Assembly (NCBI GenBank): GCA_039621445.1
Contig: CP154956.1
Location: forward strand, 30,138,667 to 30,202,666
Reading direction: 5' to 3'
Length of the DNA: 64,000 nucleotides
Source of the DNA: Euglena gracilis
Lineage: Eukaryota; Euglenida; Euglenophyceae; Euglenales
Shown here: piece after piece, positions 50,901 through 61,441 of the stretch
Layout of the letters: every line of letters starts with the position of its first letter
Position numbering within the stretch: position 1 is the stretch's first letter
Made by a program: the position numbers and the translations under genes
The notes under the pieces: model-generated
Seen by the model: only the letters and a program-made list of their open reading frames with translations
Database searches by the model: none
Told to the model about the DNA's origin: nothing

Positions 50901-53900
50901 TTTGGGACATTTTTGACTCCTTTCTCCAGTATTTTTTGGACCCCAGCCCAGCCCAGCCCGACGGAGCTGCTGGCTGGAGAAAAGGTGTTGGCTGGCTGCC
51001 CCCCCCCCCAAGGGTCCAGCCAGGAGTCCCTCAAGACACCACCTGACCACCCCTCCCCTCTTTTCGTACAAATCCTGCCGGTGGTCCACGACCAGGGGAG
51101 GTGGTTCGACAGGCAGGGGTTGTACAACAAAGGGGCAACCTTGAACCACAGGCTGTTAAACGGGCTGTTAAATAATATCTTCCCCAAATAATCCTTCCAA
51201 AATAATACCCCCCTTGGAATCTGACTTCAATGAAGAAAAATATACCCCCTTAATTTCGGCCGCCTACCTCGATTTAGCCTGAAATAAATAACCAAAAAAA
51301 ATGGGTTTTTGTGACCATCTGGCCTCCAAAAATGGCAGATTTGCAAAACAATGCAGGAATGACTAAAAAGGGAGATTTTGGCGGTCCTGAAGGAAATATA
51401 AAAAAGTCCGCTATCCTAGCACACTCGATGAAAATATACAGGAAAATGGGCAAAGAAACTTGGCATTCTTCGGTGAGAACAGGTCGACATCAGGGGGAAA
51501 ACTGATTCTTGGCATCCTTAAACCATCGCCCATCCGCCCAAATCATCAAAAAATGTGTTTTTTTGGACTTTTTAATTTTGGACCCCGTTCAAGTCCCAGT
51601 CCGGCCCTTGGTCAGCCCTTTGGCCGAAAGGGGGGCGGTCCTTAAGAAAATAAAAAAAAAAAATGTCCCTTAAGGACCGCCCTGGATTTTGGATGTTATT
51701 TTGGGTCTCATAAATCTCGAAAATATTTGGGTTTTTTCAAAAAAAAACCAAATAACACCCCCCTCGGGCGGAGACTTTGGGCAAAAAAAATTCTCCGGGG
51801 GCAGGCTTCTTTTTAAGGACCCGGGGGGGTGCAATGGCAGGCAGGGGCAGGCTTGTATGGGAATCTCGGAGGAGGGGGGGGGCCTTCCAAAACTAGGGGG
51901 AGGCCCCCCTCCTACCTCCAGTTTTCAGTCGCCGGAACTTCTCGGCGTTGAGTGCAGAATTTTTTGAGCTTTTCATACTGAGCCCCAAGAGGGTCCTAGA
52001 ATATACATCCGGCGCCTTGTGCCGGAAGGTTTTTTTTTTTGCCCCCGCAGAGGAGAAGGGGGGTGGGGGACCCCTCCTTCCGAAACTGGGGGGACCCCTA
52101 GGGAGGGGGGGGTGACCCCACCACCAACCTCATGTGTCCTGGGATCACCACACCACACATATATTTCATTTCATTTCATTATCAAAACATCGTGCAGGTT
52201 TCTTCTGGTTCTGCTCCTTTCTGAGAAATGGTCCACCCATATTCATGTGATTTGCGCCTGGAGCCTCAGCACTTTGCCGGCACTCTCGGACTCTTTGGAT
52301 GCCCATGTTTCCCATTTTGTGGAGATTTCCCAATGAATTCCAAATGGGGGGATATATTGAGGGAGAGAAAACAAAATGAAGGGGAAAGCAGGCCTGGGGG
52401 ATTGGATCCTGCCTCCACTGCCTCCACCCCCGGTCCAGGAGGAGAAGCAGGTGTGCTGGGCCCTTCCAGCTGAAGCAAGGCCCTGGCCATGAGACTGTGC
52501 TGCCTTGGGGAAACCCTCCACCTTGCCGGGAGACTGACAAAAGACGTCATTTTTTGTTGACCACAGAGGACCACAGAGGTTGTTGTTGCTGACCACAGAG
52601 ATCTGGGGTTTTCTGGATATAGCAATGGGTGAGTGCGTGTGACTATCATGTGAGTGTGTTTATGGCACTATTATGGCCATAACCATTTTCACTAGCGACA
52701 TGACCAGTGACTGCTGCACCTGTGTTGAGGTGTTGCCTTGATTTTGGTCCAACCTGCCTGATTTTGAATGATTCCTGTGTTGTTTGACGCCAAGAGGGGG
52801 TGATCTGGGATGGGACTTCTGCCGTTGGTGACAGGGTTTTTATTTTTGGCCCCATGCTTGCAGCAGTCCGGCTGACCGCGCTTGTATCATGAGGGGGTGG
52901 GTCACTGAAAACCTTTTTGAAAAGACTTCCCAAGAAAGGTCGATAAATTATTCTAAGAAATGATATGTTCCTTCAACCCCAAGAAGCATGGAGCGAAACA
53001 GGTATCGAGAAATTTATCAGGAAATCCAGGAATGATGAAACAGGGAAAACTAGAAATGTGGTTTTTTGATGAGGGTTGGACATCCGAACAGGCACACAGG
53101 CAAACAACTTTAAAATGAGATGACATCATTCTGCATTATCAAAAGCAATGTGTGTCTGCTTCAGGGGGTTTTTTTTAGACCGGGGGGAGGGGGGTCCCCC
53201 CACCCACCCTCCCCCTGGGCCCCTGGGGGGGGGGGTCCTGGGGGACCCACAAAAAAAATGGCCGAAAAATCGCGACAAGTGCTAAAAATAGCACTTTTCA
53301 AAAATTTTCGGCATCTTCGGCTCCGAAAAGTATATCCCACCCCCCCTCCGGGGGACCCCGGGGGGGGGGGGGCGGGCTCGGCCGGACCCACCCACCCTAC
53401 CCCCCCCCTCCCCCCCGGGGGTCCACAACTAAAAAAAAACCCCTGGTCTGCTTCCTTTTGCAAAGCTTGTTACATCCGGAGCTTGATTCAAGCTGTGAGT
53501 AGCACCATCGTTAGTCATCCTTCATATTCTCAATGGAAGCACACAGAAAGGTGACATGGCAAACTTGAGTCAAAAGCATGAGTGAAAGAGCATTGCAAGT
53601 ACTGCCACAACACACCAGAAACAGTACAGAGTATAAACAGTCATGCACCTTTGGAGGATAAAATTTCATACAACCCATTTTAACTTTCATTTTCCTCGGA
53701 TCAAAACAGATTTCAGACTTATTACAGGGCGGTTGCCAGACAAACATTCAGACAAACGTCGTTCCAACAAAATCGGTGGCAAAAGAAAAAATTCGAGATC
53801 CCCCTAAAAATGGCACCCAGAATGGTTTTGTTCAAGAAAAAGACCAAAGAACGGCATTGGAAGAAATAAAAACGTATTTGTGAAAAAGACAGCTTTTGAA

Positions 53901-55062
53901 ATAGAAAAAAGGGGGGGAAATTGGCCATCTCCTTGGAATAGTCCGGATGCACTTAGCAATTTTAAACCGCTGATTCTTCCAAACTGGAGACGGGCATGCA
54001 ATCACTTAATGCTGGTGTAACCCCCCACAGAATGGGTGGGTGGATTGGGATGTGGCCGAGGTCACCTTGCCCCAACCGAAAGCTGGGCCAGAATTTTTTC
54101 CAAATCTTTCAGCCGATTTTGGGTGGGTGGGTGGGTGGGTAAGTTGACCAATGGGGGGGGGGGTCAAAAAAAATGGGTCGGTGGTTTTGGGCCCACGGAA
54201 TAGCGCCCCTACAGGGATTACTAATAAGTGAAAGTATAATACCAGGCCCTCAATGCAAACATTGTGCAATGCCCACATATCCCTGATTGGCCAAGTGAAT
54301 GTGACTTTGTGTGCCAAGGTGTATGAGCATTTATACTCTGCATTGTACGCATTTTGTTCTCCAGAAGACTATAGGAGAAGATCAGGTCATACCACCAGTG
54401 GGGAAGCCCGTTTTCCCCGGGATCGTGTCTCCTTCCGTGCCCGGGTTTTGTACTTGTCGTTGCCAACCGCCTGAAAGTATTGGCTCATTGCAGCATCGTA
54501 TGCCTGAGGGATACAGACCCATGAAAATGTGGTGAGGGCACATACACTGCAATGGGAATTCTAAAAGACTCAACAAAAACCCAAATTTGATAGGATACTT
54601 GTCTTTTTTCTTCTTTTTCTTTTTAACATCCTGCCATCAGAGGAAGAGCACATGCCGTAATTACGATTCACCTCAACATTTGGAATTAGAATCGGAAATT
54701 TCATCTACACAAATGCTTTCCACCCCTACCCACCTGGAGGAGTGGCACCTGAATTAGAAATAGGTCCAGCACTGTTAGGCCAAGCAGGAATTATCCTTGG
54801 TGCTGCTAAATGTTGAAAAAAACGTCTGCTGTTTGTTCCACAAAAAAAAACATAATTAAGAATACAAAAATGTTGGGGTGTGGCTGGTTCTTTCTGGTTC
54901 CAGGGTTCTTGACAGCAAAATGCAGGTTTTGTACTTGGAGGACGCATGACTGGTTTCAGAGCACACCTTAATCAGTTCAGTGTCATCCCAGACATCATCA
55001 TTTTCGTCTCCTGGTGCCCAAAGTAAAACCTCTTCTTCATTCAGAGCCGCCTCGTCAATCAT
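47766..55062 (-). CDS. SMN: Survival motor neuron (SMN) homologue
   Basis: SMN is the oligomeric core of the complex that loads Sm proteins onto spliceosomal snRNAs. Three exons are recognisable in order. Exon 1 (55062-54967) carries the Gemin2-binding motif, NDDVWDDTELIK, matching the family's DIWDDTALIKAYD. Exon 2 (54503-54393) continues AYDAAMSQYFQAVGNDKYKT and a basic tail. The last exon (47996-47766) is Pro-rich and holds the YG-box LSWYHSGFWTGFLMAQ before a TAG stop. The ATG at 55062 starts exon 1 in frame, and phases are 0-0. The Tudor exon expected between 54.3 and 48 kb was not found by eye. It may be diverged or divided, or the assembly may be imperfect. An intact MITE lies in an intron. 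Confidence 0.9.
51381..51682. mobile_element. Repeat family with GGGCGGYCCTTAA ends, copy 2
   Basis: Interior matches 41810-42236. The right part holds a perfect 14-bp inverted repeat, GGGCGGTCCTTAAG at 51633-51646 and CTTAAGGACCGCCC at 51669-51682. Confidence 0.5.
53162..53445. mobile_element. hAT-type MITE, CAGGGG family, intact
   Basis: 284 bp. Termini CAGGGGGTTTTTTTTAG and CTAAAAAAAAACCCCTG are inverted repeats starting with the CAGGG typical of hAT. They are flanked by an exact 8-bp duplication GTCTGCTT (53154-53161 and 53446-53453). The core is shared with 8553-8840. It lies in an SMN intron. Confidence 0.92.
54393..54503 (-). CDS. SMN: SMN exon 2
   Basis: CTCAG acceptor; peptide AYDAAMSQYFQAVGNDKYKT then RARKETRSRGKRAS. 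The donor is GTG|GTATGA or, 3 nt earlier, CTG|GTGGTA. Confidence 0.88.
54967..55062 (-). CDS. SMN: SMN exon 1
   Basis: 96 nt, 32 codons from ATG: acidic leader then DDVWDDTELIK; donor AAG|GTGTGC, phase 0. Confidence 0.9.
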
Positions 55063-55069
55063 GAAGGGG

Positions 55070-56417
55070 GAAAGTGGGAAACTGCAAAAAGAAATCAATT
55101 CTGCATTAGAAACGGCCAACGGGTGTTGTCCTTTTTCCTTTTCGGGATAAGGCTTGTGTACCCCCCCCCCTTGTCTGGGCACCGGAAAGGATGGGCAAGG
55201 ACCGGGTGATTCGCCAAAATATTGGGGTTGGTGCTTGGACAAGGAGGGCGGGGAGGCTTGTTCTGCTGCTGTTTTTTTTAGAAAGGTTTCTCAAAAATTT
55301 CGACACTTTAAAAACTTCTCAAGCCGGATTTGGTTAGATATTGTTGTTTGCCCAATGCTGTGGACCCCAGAAGAGGGGGATTTTTCCCTTTCGGCACGAC
55401 GTGCCAGAAAGGGGGAAAATCTTTTTTTTGCGTTGTCAGGTTTCCCTGGGCTGTCAGGTGCTTGGGCAGGGGTGAGTACTTTCTTGTTGGGGAGTTCTTT
55501 ATCTTTCTTGACACAATATAAACACAGATGTCCCGTCCCGAAAGTTTATTGAAAGTTCACTGTAATCAGGCTTTTGCTTAAAGCGGCGGGTCCACTGGCT
55601 GCCCATTGTGCAAGACACTGGAAAAAAGCCACTAGCTAGACTCCCTCTTCTGGGGGGGGGGATCGTGGGTCCCCCCGACTGGAAAAAAATTCTCAGGCGC
55701 TGCTCGGTGGGGTGGAAATGAAGTTGTTAATGTGATTTTGGCTGGTTTTGTTCAAAGAATCCCAAGAATGGCAACTCGGCGCTTCACACCAGTCACTGGG
55801 AAAAAAATTAGCGAGCCCTGCTGCCAGACCCCAAGGGGGATTCACTAGGATTTCCACTAGCCAAATTTAGCTGCAGTCGAGCCCCCCCCCCCCGGGATGT
55901 TCCCACCCATTAGAAGCCAATTTGTTTCAAAATTTGATTTTGGCTTTCAAAAATTGATTTTCGGCCAAAACGGCAAAAAAGCCATTTCGCCCTTGGCAGA
56001 ACGGCGGAAAAGCCGTTTCGCCAGCCAAATGTGAGAAAAATGGCAAAAAGGCGCCGAAAAGCCGAAATGAAACACATATGGATGGAACAGGGTATACTGC
56101 GAACCATTAAGCAGAAGCCTGACTGTAATAGACCTCAAAATATGAAATGGGACGCGCCAAAAAAGCTGTCCAATGTGCTGATTTGGTGAAATACCCTAAT
56201 CATCCAACAGTTCAAAAAAACCCATTACGAAGATTACAGTGCAAACAACCTTTTAACATCAGCCTTGGGTAAGAACATATAGTGGAGAGATGGAAGTACC
56301 TATCAAGCGTTGGCTCAAGGGGGGAGGTTGTTTCGGTATTGAAAAATACCTCCGACACTTTCTCTATTTCAAAGTGTAGTGCAAAAGCCTCGCGATGCAT
56401 GTTTCAAACGCTGGCTA
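55070..56417. other. SMN upstream region, no supported gene
   Basis: Holds the presumed SMN 5' flank. Several plus-strand ORFs of 60-130 codons show no family features or splice context. Confidence 0.5.
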
Positions 56418-56693
56418 AAAGTTCTTTTTCAATTAAAATCTCAGGCAATTTCTGTATTTTGATGACCTGGTCGTACATATCAGACTCCATATCTCCCATG
56501 AACTTCAATGGCAACCACCCTTCCTTGTGTCAAAAGCATCAACAACAGCGAAAGAGTGAAAGAAAAAGAAGGAACAAAACGATAGCCCAATTAGAAGCAC
56601 CTAAGGGCAGCAATATCGGGAATGGTCTGAATTTCCAAGGAGCGCTCATTATCAAAAAGTCCTGATTTTAATTTCGATCGAGATGCCTGCAAC
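56353..56693 (-). CDS. Possible 3' exons of a small minus-strand gene
   Basis: AT-richer sequence than neighbouring exons. One block (about 56534-56418) reads FMGDMESDMYDQVIKIQKLP EILIEKELLA after an ACAAG acceptor. An upstream block (56693-56594) reads SRSKLKSGLFDNERSLEIQT IPDIAALR between TTGCAG and TTAG|GTGC. Phases of the two blocks do not match as drawn, so this is only a candidate. Confidence 0.3.
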
Positions 56694-57780
56694 GATTGTG
56701 TGTTTGCCTCCGAATGGCTTAGACTTAGGCGGCGCGAATTGCCCACGCCATTTTTGCGTTTTTTGGTGTTTTTTTGACTGTTTTAAAAACAGCGAAAAAG
56801 GAACAAAATTTTGAGTTCGAAGGGTTACGTGGCAGCTTTGGACCAAGATTTTATGAACGTGGTTTTGTGCGGTATTCCGCGCATCGTACAGTCCACAATG
56901 CAGAGGTACGCAAAAATGGGTGTGTTGAGACCCCTGTTACAGGTACCAGAAAAGCACAGTATTGTAACGTGTGTATAATGTGCGTGTATATTGGTGGTAC
57001 GTCTGTTGTGACACAGTGTGTGAGGTGAGGTGAACAACCCGAGTGTGTGCGGATTCCCGCACACAACAAACACAACGAGGTGTGATGCAGGGGGGTGTTG
57101 TGTGTTTGATGCGACGTGAATAAACACTGTGAAGTGTGGTTTAGGCGGATTACCGCGTGAAGAGAGTGTAGTTGGATTTATGAGGTCCAGGCGGAAACCC
57201 GCGTAACCTCTGAAGGACAGAACGAAGGTATTTGATGTTAGGCGGGAATCCGCACAATACAGCAGAACGTTATGGTGGGTATGTGGGCCGGATTACGTGA
57301 AAGGACAGATGCGTTTACTTAAGGTGTAGATGATAAAAAATGGTGGGGAGGCCGGGGTGGACCGGGGGGCAGCGTCCTGTCTGTCACACCACACCCCGAC
57401 ACATCCCGTGTGCCCTAACCGTCACCGGGACGGTGGCCCAGCCGCGGCCGGTGACGGGGGTGTGTCCGCCGGGTGTGGTGGTGGGCCAACAGCTGGCTGC
57501 CCCATCCCCCTGAAAGAGGGGGCGGTCCTCTCCCCGGCGAGCCTGCCTGTGTAACTCCCCGGCCTGAACAAGAACGAAACGGCACGTGGACGGTGGGAAC
57601 ACCAGTGTTTCCGCGACTGCGGTGATGGCTGGTCGCGAAACGCGACGCAGTGTGGTCGTCCGTAGAGGGGTGTGAGGGTTTCCAAACAGATGCAGAGCAG
57701 CCCATGAAGTACGGAAAAGCCAACGGGATGTCTTGTGCGGGAATCCGTGCAACACATTCCAAGTGTATAAAAAGAATAGT

Positions 57781-57921
57781 GAGGAGCCCGGGTGGTCCTT
57801 TGACCTCTCCGCACCGCCGGGGCAGGTTGCCCAGACCTCCCCAACGGGGGTGCGGTTGCGGCGTTTGCGGACCAACGCAGCTGGGGCGACGACGCCCGTC
57901 CCGGACTCCCCCGACCGACTG
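57781..57921 (+). CDS. Possible exon, unrecognised
   Basis: Open frame with ordinary composition: EEPGWSFDLSAPPGQVAQTS PTGVRLRRLRTNAAGATTPV, then DSPDRL before a GTTAGG donor-like site. No partner exon was established. Confidence 0.3.
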
Positions 57922-58152
57922 GTTAGGAAAATGGAACCTGGGTGTTTGTGTTTCACGTTTTGGACGTTTGGTGGTACACCACTGCGTAGGGAAACCGGTT
58001 TTCCTCGCGATCGGAATGCGTAGGCCACCGGTATTCTCAATTGTGTGCGTTGAGGTCTGGTGCGGGTGACAGAGTCTGTGGGGTGTGGTCACACGCCAAC
58101 GGTGACGATGTGTGCGGGTTTCCGCGTACAAGAACGGACCAGCGTGTAAGGC

Positions 58153-58488
58153 GTGAGGCCCAGTGCTCCGCCCCTTCTCCCTCCTGCGCTTCTGGATCTG
58201 GATCGCGAGGCCTTCATTTGGTGTAACCGCCGGCGTGACCGCCAACACTGGATTCGTGAAAGTTATACAGTCCAGGTGCGATCTCTGGAGAGAGATGTTG
58301 GGCAAGTGGCTGTAACGGCCTCTTGTGGCCGAGCTCCCTGGGACCGCCCACCCCAGTGGGCAACGCCACTGGTTCCCCGGCCGGTGCGGTCACTTGCCTA
58401 CTTTTTTCCTTGCGGACGAGTGCGTGTACGGGTATCCGCTCGGGCTGCGTGTATGTATACACGGCGTGTGTCCCTTTTGTGTGTGTAG
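58153..58488 (+). CDS. Possible exon, unrecognised
   Basis: Reads LLPPALLDLDREAFIWCNRR RDRQHWIRESYTVQVRSLER and onward. Protein-like but without a known domain; it precedes the clearer genes on the same strand. Confidence 0.35.
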   Translation: MRPSAPPLLPPALLDLDREAFIWCNRRRDRQHWIRESYTVQVRSLERDVGQVAVTASCGRAPWDRPPQWATPLVPRPVRSLAYFFPCGRVRVRVSARAACMYTRRVSLLCV

Positions 58489-58867
58489 GGTCTCTTTTCT
58501 TCTCTTCTGTGGTTGGTGCGGAGGAGGCAGGCTGAACGAAGCGGAAGCTGACAGCAGTTCCGTGTACCCCCGGGGGGGTTAGTCTAGGCCACTGAGGGGA
58601 CTCAGTGCACACGCCCAACTGGGCCGCACGATTGTGTGCTGTAGACCTCCCCCGTACACGACTACCTGGGACCCTTTCGCGACTGAGGGTGGTTGGTGGT
58701 ACACGACTGGTTTACGGTTCCTGTGTCGTTCGCGAGACACATCCGTAGGGTGGACTGCTGCTCCCTTGACACCACCCAAAACAGGCCACCTTCTACGACG
58801 TGGAGTGTGTGGTTTGTGCGGGAAACCGCACAAACCACAACTTCAGCCCCCAGATCACGGTGTTTTT

Positions 58868-59086
58868 CCAGGGGTTACGTCGCAGCGGCACATCCCGTTC
58901 GCGAGGGGGTACGAATCGCGAGAATTTCAACATCCGCTTGTACCACTAAACACTGTGGATCGCGACGAGGTCCCAGGTCCTTCGGTTTTGGAGGGCCGTC
59001 TTACCTGGAATCGCGCTCTTAATTGCGCCGTACGGACCGATCCGGGTACTGTTGCCCCCGCCGGCTTCAAATTCGAGAAACCCTGA
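58868..59086 (+). CDS. Possible terminal exon, unrecognised
   Basis: After a CCAG site: SQRHIPFARGYESREFQHPL VPLNTVDRDEVPGPSVLEGR, ending FKFEKP and TGA. It could be the 3' end of a gene starting near 57.7 kb. Confidence 0.35.
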   Translation, partial: PGVTSQRHIPFARGYESREFQHPLVPLNTVDRDEVPGPSVLEGRLTWNRALNCAVRTDPGTVAPAGFKFEKP

Positions 59087-59551
59087 ACAGCAGCCTTCCA
59101 TGGCTTTACACGGGAACCCGCACAACAGCGCAGAATCGAACGCAAACGGTGTTGTGGTGAGTTACCAGCAAAGGAAAGACAAATTCATTGCGACGTTCCC
59201 ACCAGTTGTGCGGAAACCCGCGTAGAAGCGGTCTACAATGGCTGCGATGTGTGGTACAACGCAGTGTGCTGCGATGACAGATTTGAATCAAAACACAGTG
59301 CAGTGTTGTGCGGATTCCCGTGTAAAGGACTGAGCCCTTGTCGACACGACGATATGACATTGCTCCACTGCCCACACGTGGGTGAAACTCCGTCGAAATT
59401 GCACATACGTGGGTGGTCTTTGTCCATTCACTGAAAACAGTATGTACAGTAGATGTGTGTACATTGTGTCCCTGAGTCACTCACGCACCCTCTGCTGCGC
59501 GGTAATCCGCACCACTCTCATCTCCGTTGTCTCAGACTGTGCAAAAAAAAA

Positions 59552-60115
59552 ATGGCCGCCTCGTCTGAGACGCTGGTGTTGCAGCTGGACCAGCTGCGGG
59601 GGTACCTTGCCGGCGCCCCCCCGGCGGATGGTTGGGCGATCCTGGAGGACGCCCTCCGAAGAGGCCACCTGGGAGCCCTCAACCTGGTGGAGACGGGCCT
59701 GGCCGTCAGGGCCAACCGCCGGTCCCGTCGCAGCCTGCGGGAGGTACGGCGGGAGTACACCCGGCCCCCGTCCGAGCGGCCGATGTGGATGGCCCGCTTC
59801 ACCGACGGGCTGCTGGCGCTGTGGAGGACGCTGCGACGGCTGGCCGTGCCCTTCGGCGAGCTGGTCACGCCGGCGGCCGCCCTGGCCCCCGCCCCGGCGC
59901 AGCAGACGCTGCTGGACCTGCCCCGCGCTACCCGTCGACTGCTGCGGCCCGCCGGTCTGGTGGGCCCCACGGAGGAGCTGGTGCGGGAGCGGGCGCGAAG
60001 GGCCCGGGACGCGGTGCTGCGGGCGTTGGACGGCCACCAGTGCGTGCTGTGGCTGGACAACTTCTGCTGGCTGCGGTGGGGCACGGACCCCACGCAGCCC
60101 AGCTACAGCCGCAAC
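59552..60115 (+). CDS. Exon 1 of the WHAYK protein
   Basis: 188 codons from ATG; peptide MAASSETLVLQLDQLRGYLA at the start and CVLWLDNFCWLRWG near the end. The donor is provisional; the frame stays open to 60175. Confidence 0.7.
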
Positions 60116-61181
60116 GTCACCGCCCTGGGTTCAGGGTGTCTACTCTGTCTTCTGCTGTTGTCGAAGTGGGCCTGACGATGACCATCTGTGCATGACAAGA
60201 CGTGCGCGGTTTTCCGCCTGGGAATGTTCTGTCTTATAAAATGCACTGAATGAATGAACTGCTCAAGAACACCACGAGTTGGGGTGACACAGTTGATGAC
60301 AAGGGACAGGTGAACGGCGACACTGGTGAAAACAGAGCTGAACATCCCCCATAGTGTGTACAGTGTTCAGTACAAAGGTGGTTGTCAGACGCGTGTGTGC
60401 GGGTTTCCGTGTAACCAGTGTTGGTTTGTACGGAAACCCGCACACTTCAGGGTTGTGTATGCGTACATGTACGTACCTGGTTGGCTCAGTGAGCAGGCCC
60501 TCTGTGCGGTGACTGCTGCAGATCGACCCCCTGCGAACTCGTCAGGGCACTTTGACGCGGTCCGTGACGTTCCCCGTGTCCACGGGTCACCCGGAGTTCG
60601 GGACGGTGGTGCAGCACCTCCGCTGGGCGGCCGACCTGTGCCTGCAGTCGGCGAAGAAGCTGCACCAGGCGGTGCGCGGCCTCCACCGGGCGGAGCTCTC
60701 GGTGGACAACGTCCGCGTCCCGCTGGACATGCAGCGGGACGCGATGCGGTCGCTGCGGTGGAGGCCCTTCTCCCTGACCGAGCAGACGGTCAGCTCGAAC
60801 CGGGACCTCCTCCAGCTCCTGGAGACCGTGCTGCAGCTGCAGGCGCGGTCGGGCCGTCAGCTGCCCCTCCTGGTGGATGAGAACATCCACTACCGCATCC
60901 TCCGCCTCCTGTACTCGGCTCCGGCGCTGCGCTTCCGGATGGGGGAGCACCTGGCCAACGTCCCCCTGCTGTACGGCATCTGGCATGCCTACAAGCACAC
61001 GGTGACGGTGGTGTACCGGGCGTTCTTCCCGGTGCTGGCCCACCTGGAGGTGCCGGTTGGCGCCGGGGGCAGCCGGCAGCTCACGACGTCCCTGCGGTCG
61101 CACCGGAAGGTGCTGTACATGGAGAAGCTGTTCGCCAGCCTCCTGTTGACCCGGGCCGACGTGCTGCCCCAGCCAGGGTGA
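59552..61181 (+). CDS. Two-exon protein with LDNF / VDENI / WHAYK motifs
   Basis: Exon 1 starts at ATG 59552 and is strongly GC-rich. It holds an Arg-rich helical region and ends near WLDNFCWLRWGTDP and SYSRN, with donor AAC|GTCACC at 60115 the only in-phase choice seen. Exon 2 starts at 60522 after GCAG and continues STGHPEFGTVVQHLRWAADL, then VDENIHYRILRLLY and VPLLYGIWHAYKHTVTVVYR; TGA or a further donor follows at about 61179. The spaced acidic residues and G-x-W-H-x-Y-K recall RNase-H-fold transposases such as those with DUF6589-type catalytic spacing, but this is a by-eye resemblance. The gene could instead be a host gene family. Neighbours on both sides carry the dispersed palindrome. 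Confidence 0.6.
60522..61181 (+). CDS. Exon 2 of the WHAYK protein
   Basis: An in-frame TGA lies just upstream, so the exon starts at or after 60522. It ends RADVLPQPG then TGA; CCAGG|GTGACC could also be a donor. Confidence 0.7.
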   Translation: MDPLRTRQGTLTRSVTFPVSTGHPEFGTVVQHLRWAADLCLQSAKKLHQAVRGLHRAELSVDNVRVPLDMQRDAMRSLRWRPFSLTEQTVSSNRDLLQLLETVLQLQARSGRQLPLLVDENIHYRILRLLYSAPALRFRMGEHLANVPLLYGIWHAYKHTVTVVYRAFFPVLAHLEVPVGAGGSRQLTTSLRSHRKVLYMEKLFASLLLTRADVLPQPG

Positions 61182-61441
61182 CCACTGCCCGAGCTGGCTG
61201 CTTTCAGGCTGCACCTGGTACATCGGACCAATGTTTGTGCGGTTATCCGCACAGTCATGTCGTGGGTCAGTTGGCGTCAAATCTCTCCCTTCTGTCCGTC
61301 ACAGTCTGTCCGCTTTGTGCGGAAACCCGCGTAAAGGACCCTGGTGATAGGTCACGCAGGCCAACTTTGGGTGAAGACACTTCCAAAGCTCATCTGGCAC
61401 TCTGACGTCACCTGGAGAGTCGTCTCCGGGAGGAGAGCCAG

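Noticed and set aside
50463-51187. Minus-strand ORFs of about 200 codons within the SMN interval
   Set aside because: Checked as candidates for the Tudor exon; composition is low-complexity Pro/Gly/Arg with no Tudor motif.
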